64,000 nucleotides of DNA from Flavobacterium crocinum (GTDB lineage Bacteria; Bacteroidota; Bacteroidia; Flavobacteriales; Flavobacteriaceae): the NCBI RefSeq assembly GCF_003122385.1, contig NZ_CP029255.1, forward strand, positions 1,178,001 to 1,242,000. The letters are read 5' to 3'. This document shows, in pieces, positions 15,924 through 24,421 of this stretch. Under the pieces are notes generated by a model. It was not told where the DNA came from, did no database searches, and saw only the letters and a program-made list of their open reading frames with translations. How positions within the stretch are numbered: the stretch's first letter is position 1; each line of letters opens with the position of its first letter. The translations under genes and the position numbers were made by a program.

Positions 15924-16515
15924 TGATTACTTTATTTTTAAGTACAATTCGGGTATAATCTTCAGATGATTCTAATAATTTTACCTGAACTACAGTTGCT
16001 TCTTCTTTATCAAAAGTCAGTTCAATTTGTTTGATGTATTTTTTAAGCGTCGCATCTTTCGGAATAAACTTTGCCAGATTCTGACCTTTTACTTTGAAAT
16101 ATGAAATCGTAAATTCTTTATCGTCAAACATATTTCCGCTTACACTTCCTACAATTAATTTATTGATTCGGGCAAAGATTTTACTGTTGCCAATATCGAC
16201 GGCGCTTTTCTTTCCTTCGTCGTTAATCAGAATTTTTCCGTTTTTAAAAGTAATGCTGTAATTGTATGGTTTTTTATACTGCCATTGTAAAAGTGCCGGT
16301 TCTTTAAAAACCATTTTTCCAGATGTTTCAATATCTTTCGAAAGAAAATCCAAATGTTTGTACTGAACAAAATCGGTACTTAAAGTTTTGATTTTTTTCG
16401 CCACCACATTTACATCTTCTTTAAATTGAGCAATTTCTGCAGTAGTCATTTTTTGCTCCTGAGCAAACAAACTGCCTGAGATAAAAAGAATTAGTAGAGC
16501 TATTTTAGTTTTCAT
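15889..16515 (-). CDS. LolA-like outer-membrane lipoprotein carrier protein
   Basis: 208 residues from the ATG at 16515, which directly precedes a good signal peptide (MKTKIALLILFISGSLFAQ); an upstream TTG lies in repeat-like sequence. The mature protein has the LolA pattern: TLSTDFVQYKHLDFLSKDIETSGKMVFKEPALLQWQYKKPYNYSITFKNGKILINDEGKK, a concave beta sheet that carries acyl chains across the periplasm. It is a cluster-specific LolA relative, likely to carry the hydrophobic pigment or a pigment-linked lipid to the outer membrane rather than general lipoproteins. It overlaps the lipoprotein gene downstream by 35 bases. Confidence 0.85.
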   Translation of the reverse strand: MKTKIALLILFISGSLFAQEQKMTTAEIAQFKEDVNVVAKKIKTLSTDFVQYKHLDFLSKDIETSGKMVFKEPALLQWQYKKPYNYSITFKNGKILINDEGKKSAVDIGNSKIFARINKLIVGSVSGNMFDDKEFTISYFKVKGQNLAKFIPKDATLKKYIKQIELTFDKEEATVVQVKLLESSEDYTRIVLKNKVINAKIDDSVFTN

Positions 16516-16635
16516 AATTTTTAAAATTGTGCTTTGTTTTTTCGCCACGAATTGCACCAATTTTCGCGAATTTTTAATTTAATAAAATCCGTTTTTATCC
16601 GCGTCTTCGCGAAAGCGAATCTGTTTCATCCGCGT
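16516..16635. repeat. Intergenic repeat-like spacer
   Basis: The space between the deacetylase and LolA-like genes contains a half copy of the GCCACGAATTGCAC module (about 16540-16575) and a short palindromic CGCGTCTTCGCGAAAGCG segment (about 16600-16620). These match the repeat families at 11194-11329 and 39568-39779. No gene is seen. Confidence 0.6.
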
Positions 16636-17412
16636 TCAATCTCCATAAGCTTTAAGATTCAAAAGTTCTTCGATTGATACGACCTGATAATTATTTTGTT
16701 GTAAAAATTGCAAAAACTGTTCCAAGACCAAAACAGAGTGTTCGCCTGTATCATGCAAAAGTACAATTCCGCCGGGAGAAACTCGTTTTGTAATTCGGTT
16801 TAAAATCAATTCCTGATTTTTTGTTCCTCCATCAAGCGAACGAATATTCCAGCCAATTGTTTTGTGTCCGGTAATTTTTAGCGCTCTTCTAATGGATGGC
16901 GTTGTAACTCCGTAAGGCGGACGAAAAAAGTTGATTTTTCTGGAAGTGAATTTTTCCAGCAGTTTATCTGTCTTACGAAGTTCTTTAGTTATTTTGTCTT
17001 CGTGATAAAAATCAAAAAACTTAGAATGACTGTAAGAATGATTTCCAACTAAATGACCTCCCTCGATTACTTTTTGAAGAATTTCGGGATATGTCTCGAT
17101 ATTTTTTCCAATGCAGAAAAAAGTGGCGCTGGCATTATATTTTTTCAAAAGTTCTAAAACTTCTAAAGTATAAGGGCTTGGACCATCATCAAAAGTAAGC
17201 GCAATTTTTTTCTCTGTTTCTAATGGATTATTACAATAGGCTTTTACATGATAATTAGAAGAAATTCTCGAAGAACCAACAGCATTTATTCCAATCCACA
17301 GCAAAACTACAGCCCAATAATACCAGATATTCATTGGCATAATAAAGTTCGCTAGAAACATTAAAAGCAATAAAAGGATAAAAAATATCGAGATGTTTTT
17401 ATGCGTTATCAT
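16636..17412 (-). CDS. Polysaccharide deacetylase family protein (NodB homology domain)
   Basis: 258 residues: two N-terminal membrane segments (about 8-45), then a NodB domain with all five motifs: LTFDDGPSPYT, HLVGNHSYSH (metal His pair), FFRPPYGVTT, a Trp-containing GWNIRSLDG and GGIVLLHDTG. These metal-dependent enzymes remove N-acetyl groups from sugars or other acyl groups at the cell envelope. In the flexirubin cluster its substrate is unclear. The start overlaps the stop of the upstream beta-ketoacyl-synthase-like gene by four bases (ATGA). Confidence 0.9.
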   Translation of the reverse strand: MITHKNISIFFILLLLLMFLANFIMPMNIWYYWAVVLLWIGINAVGSSRISSNYHVKAYCNNPLETEKKIALTFDDGPSPYTLEVLELLKKYNASATFFCIGKNIETYPEILQKVIEGGHLVGNHSYSHSKFFDFYHEDKITKELRKTDKLLEKFTSRKINFFRPPYGVTTPSIRRALKITGHKTIGWNIRSLDGGTKNQELILNRITKRVSPGGIVLLHDTGEHSVLVLEQFLQFLQQNNYQVVSIEELLNLKAYGD

Positions 17413-18473
17413 TTGGATAGTAACGTAAAACTATGATTTTTGCCGCTTAATTGATTGTACAATAAAATGGTGTTGTAAGCTGGTTTTGTAACCGAATTTA
17501 CTTTTACGATTTCCGGAACTTCCTGTGTTTTTAAAATTTTAGAAGCCATCCAAAAAGCAAAAGCCGAAGCCGTATCGTATTCACCGCTCAAATGTTTGTA
17601 ATATAAAACAGGAGTTTGGGCGAAAGCATTTTCGGCCAGATTTCTGTAATAATTTTCAAAATCTACATTTCCGTCAAAACCTAAAACTAAAGCGTCAATA
17701 TCTGAAATCTCTAAATGATTCGATTTCAAAAACGATTTTATTTCAGTTTCAACTTCATTAACTTCCAGCGTATTGACAATGGCAACATCTAAAAGTTCAG
17801 CATAAGTATTGTCTTTTTTTTCGTTTTCTAAAACAAAAAAACTGGCGCCTTCACCATAAACAGCACCACTTGTTTTAGAAGTCAGAACATCATAAGGCGC
17901 AGTATTATCAGCTTTGATGCGTCCGTTTAATTTAAAAAGAGCGGTTGTATAATCTCCGTTTTCGTCAACACCTCCTACTAAAATGGAATTTGCTTCATCT
18001 TCTTCAATCTGCATTTTAGCATCAATCAAAGCCGATTCAAAAGAAACGGCACCGTTTACATATGTAAAATTATAACCCTTACATTGCTGTAAAAGTGCAA
18101 TCTGAGCACCAACGGTATTATGAGTTGACTGAATAAAAGAAGTAGGAGTTAAAAATTCTTCTTTATTATCTAAAATACTTTTCAGGAATTTTTCAGAATC
18201 TTCGATGCAACCTAAACCTGTTCCGGTAATGATGGCATCAACATTTTCTACATTGGCATCTTTCATGGCTAAGGTCGAAGCTACGATTCCGTTTTTTACT
18301 CCTTTTGCCATTCTTCGGCTTGCTGCAGGCGAAATATATTCTTTGTATGCTGGCGTTACGATTGCCAGCACATTTTCATCGTGATTTACATTGGCTTCTT
18401 CCAAAAAAACGGTATCAAATGTTTTTTGAGTCGAAATACAGCCTACTCCATTTATATATGTTTTTTTTGTCAT
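17409..18473 (-). CDS. Beta-ketoacyl-synthase homologue without catalytic residues (chain-length-factor-like)
   Basis: 354 residues with the thiolase-fold layout of KAS I/II (IITGTGLGCIEDSE, ASFFVLENEK, SKTSGAVYGEGASF). The three catalytic positions all appear replaced: the nucleophile block reads TYVNGAVSFESAL where a Cys should stand (Ala at that position), the first His block reads LVLGFDGN instead of NAHGTST, and the second reads KHLSGEYD instead of TGH. This is expected of a chain-length factor, the inactive partner of a KS heterodimer. It is flanked by an active KAS gene, which ends one base inside its start (TAATG), so the two are likely translated as a pair. Confidence 0.85.
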   Translation of the reverse strand: MTKKTYINGVGCISTQKTFDTVFLEEANVNHDENVLAIVTPAYKEYISPAASRRMAKGVKNGIVASTLAMKDANVENVDAIITGTGLGCIEDSEKFLKSILDNKEEFLTPTSFIQSTHNTVGAQIALLQQCKGYNFTYVNGAVSFESALIDAKMQIEEDEANSILVGGVDENGDYTTALFKLNGRIKADNTAPYDVLTSKTSGAVYGEGASFFVLENEKKDNTYAELLDVAIVNTLEVNEVETEIKSFLKSNHLEISDIDALVLGFDGNVDFENYYRNLAENAFAQTPVLYYKHLSGEYDTASAFAFWMASKILKTQEVPEIVKVNSVTKPAYNTILLYNQLSGKNHSFTLLSK

Positions 18474-19672
18474 TAGCTTTTTGAAAATATAAGGGTTGAA
18501 CAGTTTCCTCCAAATCCGAAAGAATTAGATAAAACGTGTTCAATATTTTTATTTATTAATGAAGTCTGCGGTGTCAAATCAAATTCTTCCATTTGCGTTT
18601 CAAAATTCAAATTCGGATAAACCACATTATTCTGAATAGACAATACGCTATAAACAGCTTCGATTGCCGCTGCAGCCGCCAATGTATGTCCGGTAAATGG
18701 TTTTGTAGAACTAAAATCAGGCACTTTTTTGTCTTCGTAAATTCTGCGTAAAGCTCTTCCTTCAGATAAATCGTTGTTTGGCGTTGCAGTTCCATGAACG
18801 TTGATATAGTCAATTTGAGAAGGTTGTAAACCTGAAACTTCAAAAGCTTTTTTCATTGCCAGATAAGCGCCGTCTCCGTTTTCAGAAGAAGCAGTTTGGT
18901 GATAAGCATCGTTTGCATTTCCATAACCTGAAACTCTTGCCAGCACTTTTTTATTTTGCTTTTCAACAATTTCATCCGATTCTAAAACTAAAAATGCTGC
19001 CGCTTCACCAAGGTTTAATCCTTTTCTGTTATTATCAAAAGGTTTGTTGTAATCATCAGATAAAATCATCAAAGTTTTAAATCCGTTAATGGTAAATTTG
19101 GATAAAGCATCGGCTCCGCCTACAATAACACGATCCAGTTTTCCGGTTTTGATTAATCTCGCGCCCAGCATAATCGAATTGGCTGCAGAAGAACAAGCGG
19201 TACTTATGGTCGAAACCATTCCTTTTAAACCTAATTCTTCCGCAATTTTTTCAGCAACATCGCCGCCGTCATGACAAGTAATGTATTTTACCAATTCCGG
19301 TTTTTCGAAATAATCGTAATAATGTTTCTCAGTCATGTCCATTCCACCCACGCTTGTAGCCGAAATAAGTCCTGTTCTAAATTCGTTAATAGAAGTTATG
19401 CCGGCATTTTCAACAGCTTGTTTTGCTGCCAAAGTACCGATCATAGCGGTTCTCGAAAAATTATTATCATCGTTTAATTCCAGTTCACCGATAAGATCTT
19501 CATTGGTTTTTTTGATTTCACCAACTTTGATTACATCTGCGTGAACAGTCGAAATATTTTGAATACGAGAAATGCCGATTTTGTTTTCGATTAAAGAAAT
19601 ATAGTTTTCCTCAACCGAATTACCAATCGCAGAAATAATTCCCATTCCCGTTATTGCAACACCTTTTGCCAT
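18473..19672 (-). CDS. Beta-ketoacyl-ACP synthase (KAS II type), active partner
   Basis: 399 residues with a complete triad: Cys160 in STISTACSSAANSI, His in NVHGTATPNND, His in KPFTGHTLAAAA, and the GFGG loop near the end (NSFGFGGNCSTLIF). It should condense malonyl-ACP with a growing acyl-ACP in polyene elongation. The next gene downstream is the triad-lacking homologue, so a KS-CLF heterodimer is likely, as in known aryl polyene systems. It starts a new block after a 184-base gap with repeat-like sequence. Confidence 0.92.
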   Translation of the reverse strand: MAKGVAITGMGIISAIGNSVEENYISLIENKIGISRIQNISTVHADVIKVGEIKKTNEDLIGELELNDDNNFSRTAMIGTLAAKQAVENAGITSINEFRTGLISATSVGGMDMTEKHYYDYFEKPELVKYITCHDGGDVAEKIAEELGLKGMVSTISTACSSAANSIMLGARLIKTGKLDRVIVGGADALSKFTINGFKTLMILSDDYNKPFDNNRKGLNLGEAAAFLVLESDEIVEKQNKKVLARVSGYGNANDAYHQTASSENGDGAYLAMKKAFEVSGLQPSQIDYINVHGTATPNNDLSEGRALRRIYEDKKVPDFSSTKPFTGHTLAAAAAIEAVYSVLSIQNNVVYPNLNFETQMEEFDLTPQTSLINKNIEHVLSNSFGFGGNCSTLIFSKS

Positions 19673-19856
19673 TTTAGATTTTAGAGTTTTGATTTTAGAT
19701 TGTAAATTAACTTTGCGTCTTCGCTCCTGATAGCTATCGGGATTGTGAGCATATTTCTCGCAATTAAGAAAAAAGCTTTATAATTTAATCTCGCAAAGTC
19801 GCTGAGTCGCTGAGTCGCTAAGCTTTTTTAGCAATCTTTGACAAAATTTCTGTCGA
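19673..19856. repeat. Intergenic spacer with repeat motifs
   Basis: Contains the GATTTTAGA-type runs seen again at 58491-58550 (about 19674-19710), a palindrome TCCTGATAGCTATCGGGA (19725-19742) close to the one at 61688-61705, and a short direct repeat of CGCTGAGT (about 19800-19818). No gene or clear promoter element was recognised here. Confidence 0.6.
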
Positions 19857-20114
19857 TTATTTCGTTCTATTGGCGCTGATATACGCTGCCATAGTTTCGA
19901 TTGACTGGAAAATAGTTTTTCCTTCTTTCGGATCTACTAATTTAATTCCGTAATCTTTATCTAAAATCACGATCAATTCAAGTGCATCAATTGAGTCTAA
20001 ACCTAAACCATCTCCAAACAAAGGATCGTTATCAGCAATATCTTCTATTGCAATATCTTCAAGGTTTAGAGTCGTGATAATTTTGTTTTTCAATTCTTCT
20101 TTTAATGCTTCCAT
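19857..20114 (-). CDS. Acyl carrier protein (first of two in the cluster)
   Basis: 85 residues, acidic, with the phosphopantetheine attachment motif GLGLDSIDALEL (Ser41). It would carry the growing chain or the aryl starter unit in polyene synthesis. It sits two bases downstream of the short KS-like gene. The second ACP of the cluster (30935-31189) has a different sequence around the Ser, so the two probably serve different steps, for example polyene versus resorcinol acyl chain; which is which cannot be told. Confidence 0.93.
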   Translation of the reverse strand: MEALKEELKNKIITTLNLEDIAIEDIADNDPLFGDGLGLDSIDALELIVILDKDYGIKLVDPKEGKTIFQSIETMAAYISANRTK

Positions 20115-20116
20115 GC

Positions 20117-20734
20117 TTATTTATTGTATAATGTATTGATAGTTTCGTTTGTAAATTTTGTGTTTTCTTCCTTGCTGATGGTGCAAAGAAAAGCTTTATA
20201 ATCTTCTTTAAAAAACTCTATCCAGCCGCACAAAACTTTATCTGCCTTATTCGTATTTAAAAGAATATCCGAATAATTCGACATAAATTCTGTGTTAAAG
20301 GTGTCAAATATAAAGAAAGAATTTTCACTTTTCAGCTGATGGCGTATACTTATTTCACCCAGACAAATATTTGGTAGCGTATAAACAAAAACCGCCGGAC
20401 TTGGAAAATAGTTTTCTTTGTCTGAAATCGATTCCTGATATTTTACGTCCGTATCTAAACTGGATGATTTATTGGCCAAAACCAAAGCGATATTATTTTC
20501 TTCTTCTGTAGAAGTTATGGGACTCAAAAGCAATTCTGATCCTAAAAAAGCCAGTTTGCTCAAAGCATCCATTTTGAAAAACTTTGGATACTGCATTTCA
20601 AAATTACGATAGGCTTGTTTAGAAAAATCGGCAAAATCGGTTGGTTCTATTTTGAAAACAGAAGTTCCGTTCAAAACAATTTCGTTGTTTTGGATTGTGA
20701 TGTAGGATTGTATGTAGGTTTTGTTTTGAGTCAT
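20117..20734 (-). CDS. Short ketosynthase-N-terminal-like protein (Ketoacyl-synt_2 type)
   Basis: 205 residues. The sequence KFFKMDALSKLAFLGSELLLSP, NNIALVLANKSSSLDTDVKYQES and FPSPAVFVYTLPNICLGEISIRHQL resembles the Ketoacyl-synt_2 family found in aryl polyene clusters, which covers only the N-terminal part of a ketosynthase. At the place of the nucleophile the text reads FPSPAVFVYTLPN with no Cys in the normal context, and there is no C-terminal half. It is therefore not a working KS on its own and may be a structural or chain-length partner. It is between an ACP gene and a small exported-protein gene. Confidence 0.7.
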   Translation of the reverse strand: MTQNKTYIQSYITIQNNEIVLNGTSVFKIEPTDFADFSKQAYRNFEMQYPKFFKMDALSKLAFLGSELLLSPITSTEEENNIALVLANKSSSLDTDVKYQESISDKENYFPSPAVFVYTLPNICLGEISIRHQLKSENSFFIFDTFNTEFMSNYSDILLNTNKADKVLCGWIEFFKEDYKAFLCTISKEENTKFTNETINTLYNK

Positions 20735-20750
20735 TTTGCCAAATCAGTCA

Positions 20751-21389
20751 CTAATTTATTCGTTTAATAATTCCAGTTATACGTGTTCGATCTAATAAAT
20801 TACTTTTATAAACATAGCTTCCATCTTCAAGAATTTCGATGATTTCGACATAGATTTTTTCACCAATTAAGTATTCTAAATTTTTATCACTTACTTCAAA
20901 ATAAGTGAGCACATAATTATTATCGTTTATCCAATCGATTTTGTATTTTGAAAAGCCATTCTGATTTTTTTCTACTTGAAATTTTTCGTCTCTTTCTATA
21001 ATTATATCAGAATAGGCACCATCATTATATTTAAATATGCCATTTTTGAATTCTTTACATTTTGAAATTTTGGATTCTTCAAGTTTTTTATTTTCAAATC
21101 TTGCATTGATAAATCTAAATATAAAGTCATAACAATTGTTTCTTAATTTACTATCAGGATAATATTCGATTCCTTTTCTATAAGCAACAACTTGAGCAAT
21201 ATTTTCTTGGTTTTTGTAAGTTGTTTTTTCTGGAATTATTATAACAGAACTTGTTTTACCAAGATTATCAACACAAAAATTTACTGTCAATAATTCTATA
21301 GAATTAACATCATTAACGAAAAATTCATCTTGTATTTGTGCACTAATATTTAAATAAAAAAACAAAAAGAGAAAATTAATTATTTTCAT
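20751..21389 (-). CDS. Exported protein of unknown function
   Basis: 212 residues from the ATG at 21389 (a TTG two codons upstream is less likely). A signal peptide (MKIINFLFLFFYLNISAQ) is followed by a domain with paired Cys (LTVNFCVDNLGKTSS, CKEFKNGIFKYNDGAYSDIIIERDE). The CKxFKxGxF pattern is familiar from uncharacterised Bacteroidetes exported proteins. I do not recognise a function, and the gene does not fit the pathway chemistry, so it may be a passenger gene. It lies directly after the KAS gene upstream. Confidence 0.7.
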   Translation of the reverse strand: MKIINFLFLFFYLNISAQIQDEFFVNDVNSIELLTVNFCVDNLGKTSSVIIIPEKTTYKNQENIAQVVAYRKGIEYYPDSKLRNNCYDFIFRFINARFENKKLEESKISKCKEFKNGIFKYNDGAYSDIIIERDEKFQVEKNQNGFSKYKIDWINDNNYVLTYFEVSDKNLEYLIGEKIYVEIIEILEDGSYVYKSNLLDRTRITGIIKRIN

Positions 21390-21395
21390 TTTCAA

Positions 21396-22544
21396 TTATG
21401 AATTAAATTTCACTTTCTCAAAAACCACAGCCGTATTACAACCTCCAAATCCAGAAGCTGTTTTCAAAAAATATTCAATATTTGCGTCTTGATTTTTCTC
21501 AATCACATTGATAGCTTCACTAACCCCAATCTCATCAAAACCTTTCGATTCAAAAAGTGTATTTTGATTGGCAGATTCTATCGCAATTACAGTTTCCAAT
21601 AATCCTGAAGCACCTAAGGTATGACCGTAAAATCCTTTTAAACTATTTACAGGAACATTCTGTAATCCTAAACGATTTAAAGCAATGGCTTCCATTTCGT
21701 CATTATATGGCGTTGCGGTTCCGTGCGCTGAAATATAATCTAATTTATTGGCTTCAATCTGCGCTTCTTTTAAAGCATTCTGAATACTTCTGAACAAACC
21801 TTCGCCTGTTCTCGACGGTCCAGAAATATGATTGGCATCGTTTATAGAACTGTCGCCAATTACTTTTATTTTAGCGTTTTTGGCTTCCGCCGAAACTAAA
21901 ACAGCAGCGGTTGCTTCGCCTAAACTTACTCCGGTTCTGTTTTTAGAATACGGTTTACAAGGCAGTTCACTCATCGCTTGAAAAGCATTAAAACCTGATA
22001 AAACAAATTCTGAAACTTCGTCTCCAGCGACTACAAAAACATTGTCGTACAATTTAGACTGAATCATTCTTTTGGCAACAGAAACGGCTAAAATTCCGGA
22101 AACACAAGCATTTGAAACCACAATGGGCTGTGTTTGAAATCCAAAGAAATCGGCAACGTTTTTAGCTAAAACATCTAAATGCGCATTGTTGAAACTTTCT
22201 TCAGAGTCATCTGCTAAAGCCGAAACATTTCCTTTTGTGGTAGAAAGTATAAAAGCGGTTTTGGAATTTAATTCAATTCCAGAATTTTTGATAATTGGCT
22301 CTAAAGCCAAAATCATCATTTTCTCTAAACGAGAATATTTGGTTGCACTGTTTATTTTAGCAAAAGCACTGTTTATTTTTTCATTAGAAATAATCGAAGC
22401 ATAAAATGAATTCGGCATTAAAGAAATATCACTATGAAGCTGAATGCCAGAATCGCCTCGAAGAATTGCTTCGACGTTTGATTCAACATCAAAACCTAAA
22501 GGTGTGATGCAATTGGTTTCTGTAATGTATATTTCTCTTAACAT
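21396..22544 (-). CDS. Beta-ketoacyl-ACP synthase (KAS I/II type), second active enzyme
   Basis: 382 residues with Cys147 in VVSNACVSGILAVS, His in SAHGTATPYND and His in FYGHTLGASG, and the terminal TASGFGGCNTAVVF loop. It should be an active condensing enzyme. The nucleophile context (SNACVSG) differs from the other KAS enzymes here (STACSSA, SAACASG), suggesting a different chain or starter preference. Upstream is a 30-bp-arm inverted repeat and then the thioesterase gene. Confidence 0.92.
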   Translation of the reverse strand: MLREIYITETNCITPLGFDVESNVEAILRGDSGIQLHSDISLMPNSFYASIISNEKINSAFAKINSATKYSRLEKMMILALEPIIKNSGIELNSKTAFILSTTKGNVSALADDSEESFNNAHLDVLAKNVADFFGFQTQPIVVSNACVSGILAVSVAKRMIQSKLYDNVFVVAGDEVSEFVLSGFNAFQAMSELPCKPYSKNRTGVSLGEATAAVLVSAEAKNAKIKVIGDSSINDANHISGPSRTGEGLFRSIQNALKEAQIEANKLDYISAHGTATPYNDEMEAIALNRLGLQNVPVNSLKGFYGHTLGASGLLETVIAIESANQNTLFESKGFDEIGVSEAINVIEKNQDANIEYFLKTASGFGGCNTAVVFEKVKFNS

Positions 22545-22563
22545 TTTATGATTCTCAATTTCT

Positions 22564-22705
22564 CCTGCAAGGTTTCCAAAACCTTGTAGGTATGTTTTTA
22601 TTTAAAAGCGTTATCTTCAAAAATGGTTTCACGCAGATTTAGTTTCACGCAGATTTGTGTCAATCTTAATTATTTATACCTACAAGGTTTTGGAAACCTT
22701 GCAGG
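22564..22705. repeat. Inverted repeat with 30-bp perfect arms
   Basis: Arm 22564-22593 is the exact reverse complement of arm 22676-22705; each arm also contains the smaller palindrome AAGGTTTCCAAAACCTT. Between them a 16-base unit TTTCACGCAGATTTAG-type is repeated twice (about 22627-22658). The element fills the gap between the KAS and thioesterase genes and would form a very stable hairpin in the cluster transcript. Confidence 0.85.
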
Positions 22706-22713
22706 AAAGAAAA

Positions 22714-23163
22714 CTATTTCAACAACCCAACTTTCTTTTTCCATTCCTCATAAAAAGGAGGATTCGTCAGCATTAAATTTCCTGCTGCATCTAAAAAAAC
22801 CTGAGTTGTTTCGCCTGTGCAGGCTACTTCTCCTTTATCGTCAATAATTTTAAAACGATAAATCATTTTGGCTGCTGGCGTATCTACAACCGTTGTTTCA
22901 ATTGTTACCACATCGCCGTAACGCAATGACAATTTATGTTCGCAGGTTGATTTTACAATTGGTGTTGTATAACCTGTTGCTGCAATATCTAAATAAGTAA
23001 GACCATGTTCGCGTCCAAAAGCTTCACGACCATCTTCGAAATAGGTAATATAATTGCCATGCCAAACGATTCCAAGCGGATCAGTTTCGTTAAAACGAAT
23101 TCTGATTTCGTGGGAAACGGTCAGGTTTGTGGCTTCTTTAAACTGCTCTTTTCTTTTGATCAT
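22714..23163 (-). CDS. Acyl-CoA/ACP thioesterase, 4HBT hotdog family
   Basis: 149 residues with the 4-hydroxybenzoyl-CoA thioesterase signature RFNETDPLGIVWHGNYITYFEDGREAF (active-site Asp in TDPLG) near residue 25. It may release a chain or clear misprimed carrier proteins during polyene assembly. It overlaps the end of the ABC permease gene by 26 bases, so the genes are coupled. Length is normal for the family. Confidence 0.9.
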   Translation of the reverse strand: MIKRKEQFKEATNLTVSHEIRIRFNETDPLGIVWHGNYITYFEDGREAFGREHGLTYLDIAATGYTTPIVKSTCEHKLSLRYGDVVTIETTVVDTPAAKMIYRFKIIDDKGEVACTGETTQVFLDAAGNLMLTNPPFYEEWKKKVGLLK

Positions 23164-24421
23164 AAAATAATGCGATGGCTGATGTGAGAATGAAAAACAA
23201 AAAGGATAAACTTATTTCCGGTATAATTTCCAGTAATGAAACGTTACGTAACAAAACGTCGTAAAAAGCTTCTAATCCCCAGTTCATTGGAGACGATTTG
23301 GCAATGATTTGCATGATATTCGGCATGGCAAAAACAGGAACCCAAATACCGCCGATTGCAGCTAAAATAATTACGCTAGTTGCACCAAAAGGAGCCGATT
23401 GTTCCTGTGTACTTGCAACTGTTCCCAATAAAATTCCAAATCCGATTGCAGCAAAACCTGAAAATAAGGCAACAACACTCATTAAAAATAAATGTCCTTC
23501 GATATTTAAAGAAGGCAATCCTATGGACGGAAATAAGAATACGGCAACGGCAACCATCATATAAAACTGAATCATACAAATGACAGAATAGGTAATCGTT
23601 TTACCGATAATTACCACTACATTAGAGACCGGATTGGTTCTTAACCGCACAAAAGTTCCCTGTGATTTTTCTTTTACGATATTAATAGATAACGGAATCA
23701 CGATAAAAAATATCGCAAAAAGTGTCCAGGCGGGAACGTTATGCTGTACCGAATTTGGACGAACTTCTTTATTATTTATTGTGGGAATTATTTCTTTGAA
23801 AGTAATGAAACTTTTCTGTTCAAAATCTGCGTTTCCTTCACCTAATTGATTCTGAAAAGTAGTGTAAATCGATTTGGTTTCAATTTGCGAAATCATTTTG
23901 TCGATAGAACTCATGACTGCATTTTTGAAACTCATCTGGACCGCAGGATCAAAATAAAGTTTTACTTCTTTTTCTTTTATTATTTTTTGAGGCTCAGCGG
24001 TTGAAGTGCTATCTGTCATGCCTAAACTGCTGACAATTTTTTCAACGTTTTGGTCAACTTTAGCCTGTAAATCTGTACTTAAGTTTTTCGGAATTACAAT
24101 AGCCATCTGATATTTCCCTTTATGAACATTTTCACGGGCAATATCTTCTGTAACCGCCTTGTTGTCGATTTGCGTTACAACACTGAATAAATTACTTTTT
24201 TCCAGATTCTCAAAAACGGTTTTTGAAACAGAACCTTTATCATTGTCAACCAATAAAATCGGAATTTTAGAATCGCTTACGGTTTTAAAAGTACTGTCCT
24301 GAATTAAAGTCACGGTAATTACCAAAACCAAAGGCATTACAAACAGAATAATCAAACCGCCTAAATCACGTTTAAGCAGTAAAAATTCTTTCACAACCGA
24401 CATCCAAATTTTATATAGCAT
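23138..24421 (-). CDS. ABC transporter permease (ABC-2 type) of the flexirubin cluster
   Basis: 427 residues: one N-terminal membrane segment (LIILFVMPLVLVITVTLIQ), a large extracytoplasmic domain of about 200 residues, then five or six membrane segments. The EKSQGTFVRLRTNPVSNVVVIIGKTITY stretch is the usual ABC-2 coupling region. It should pair with the ATPase gene upstream, which it overlaps by 11 bases, and export a hydrophobic compound or lipid-linked pigment. Substrate not shown by sequence. Confidence 0.9.
   Translation of the reverse strand: MLYKIWMSVVKEFLLLKRDLGGLIILFVMPLVLVITVTLIQDSTFKTVSDSKIPILLVDNDKGSVSKTVFENLEKSNLFSVVTQIDNKAVTEDIARENVHKGKYQMAIVIPKNLSTDLQAKVDQNVEKIVSSLGMTDSTSTAEPQKIIKEKEVKLYFDPAVQMSFKNAVMSSIDKMISQIETKSIYTTFQNQLGEGNADFEQKSFITFKEIIPTINNKEVRPNSVQHNVPAWTLFAIFFIVIPLSINIVKEKSQGTFVRLRTNPVSNVVVIIGKTITYSVICMIQFYMMVAVAVFLFPSIGLPSLNIEGHLFLMSVVALFSGFAAIGFGILLGTVASTQEQSAPFGATSVIILAAIGGIWVPVFAMPNIMQIIAKSSPMNWGLEAFYDVLLRNVSLLEIIPEISLSFLFFILTSAIALFYDQKKRAV

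Noticed and set aside
18607..19544. Several frames of 60-80 codons inside the KAS genes on both strands
   Set aside because: They overlap well-supported genes, and their translations show no domain features.
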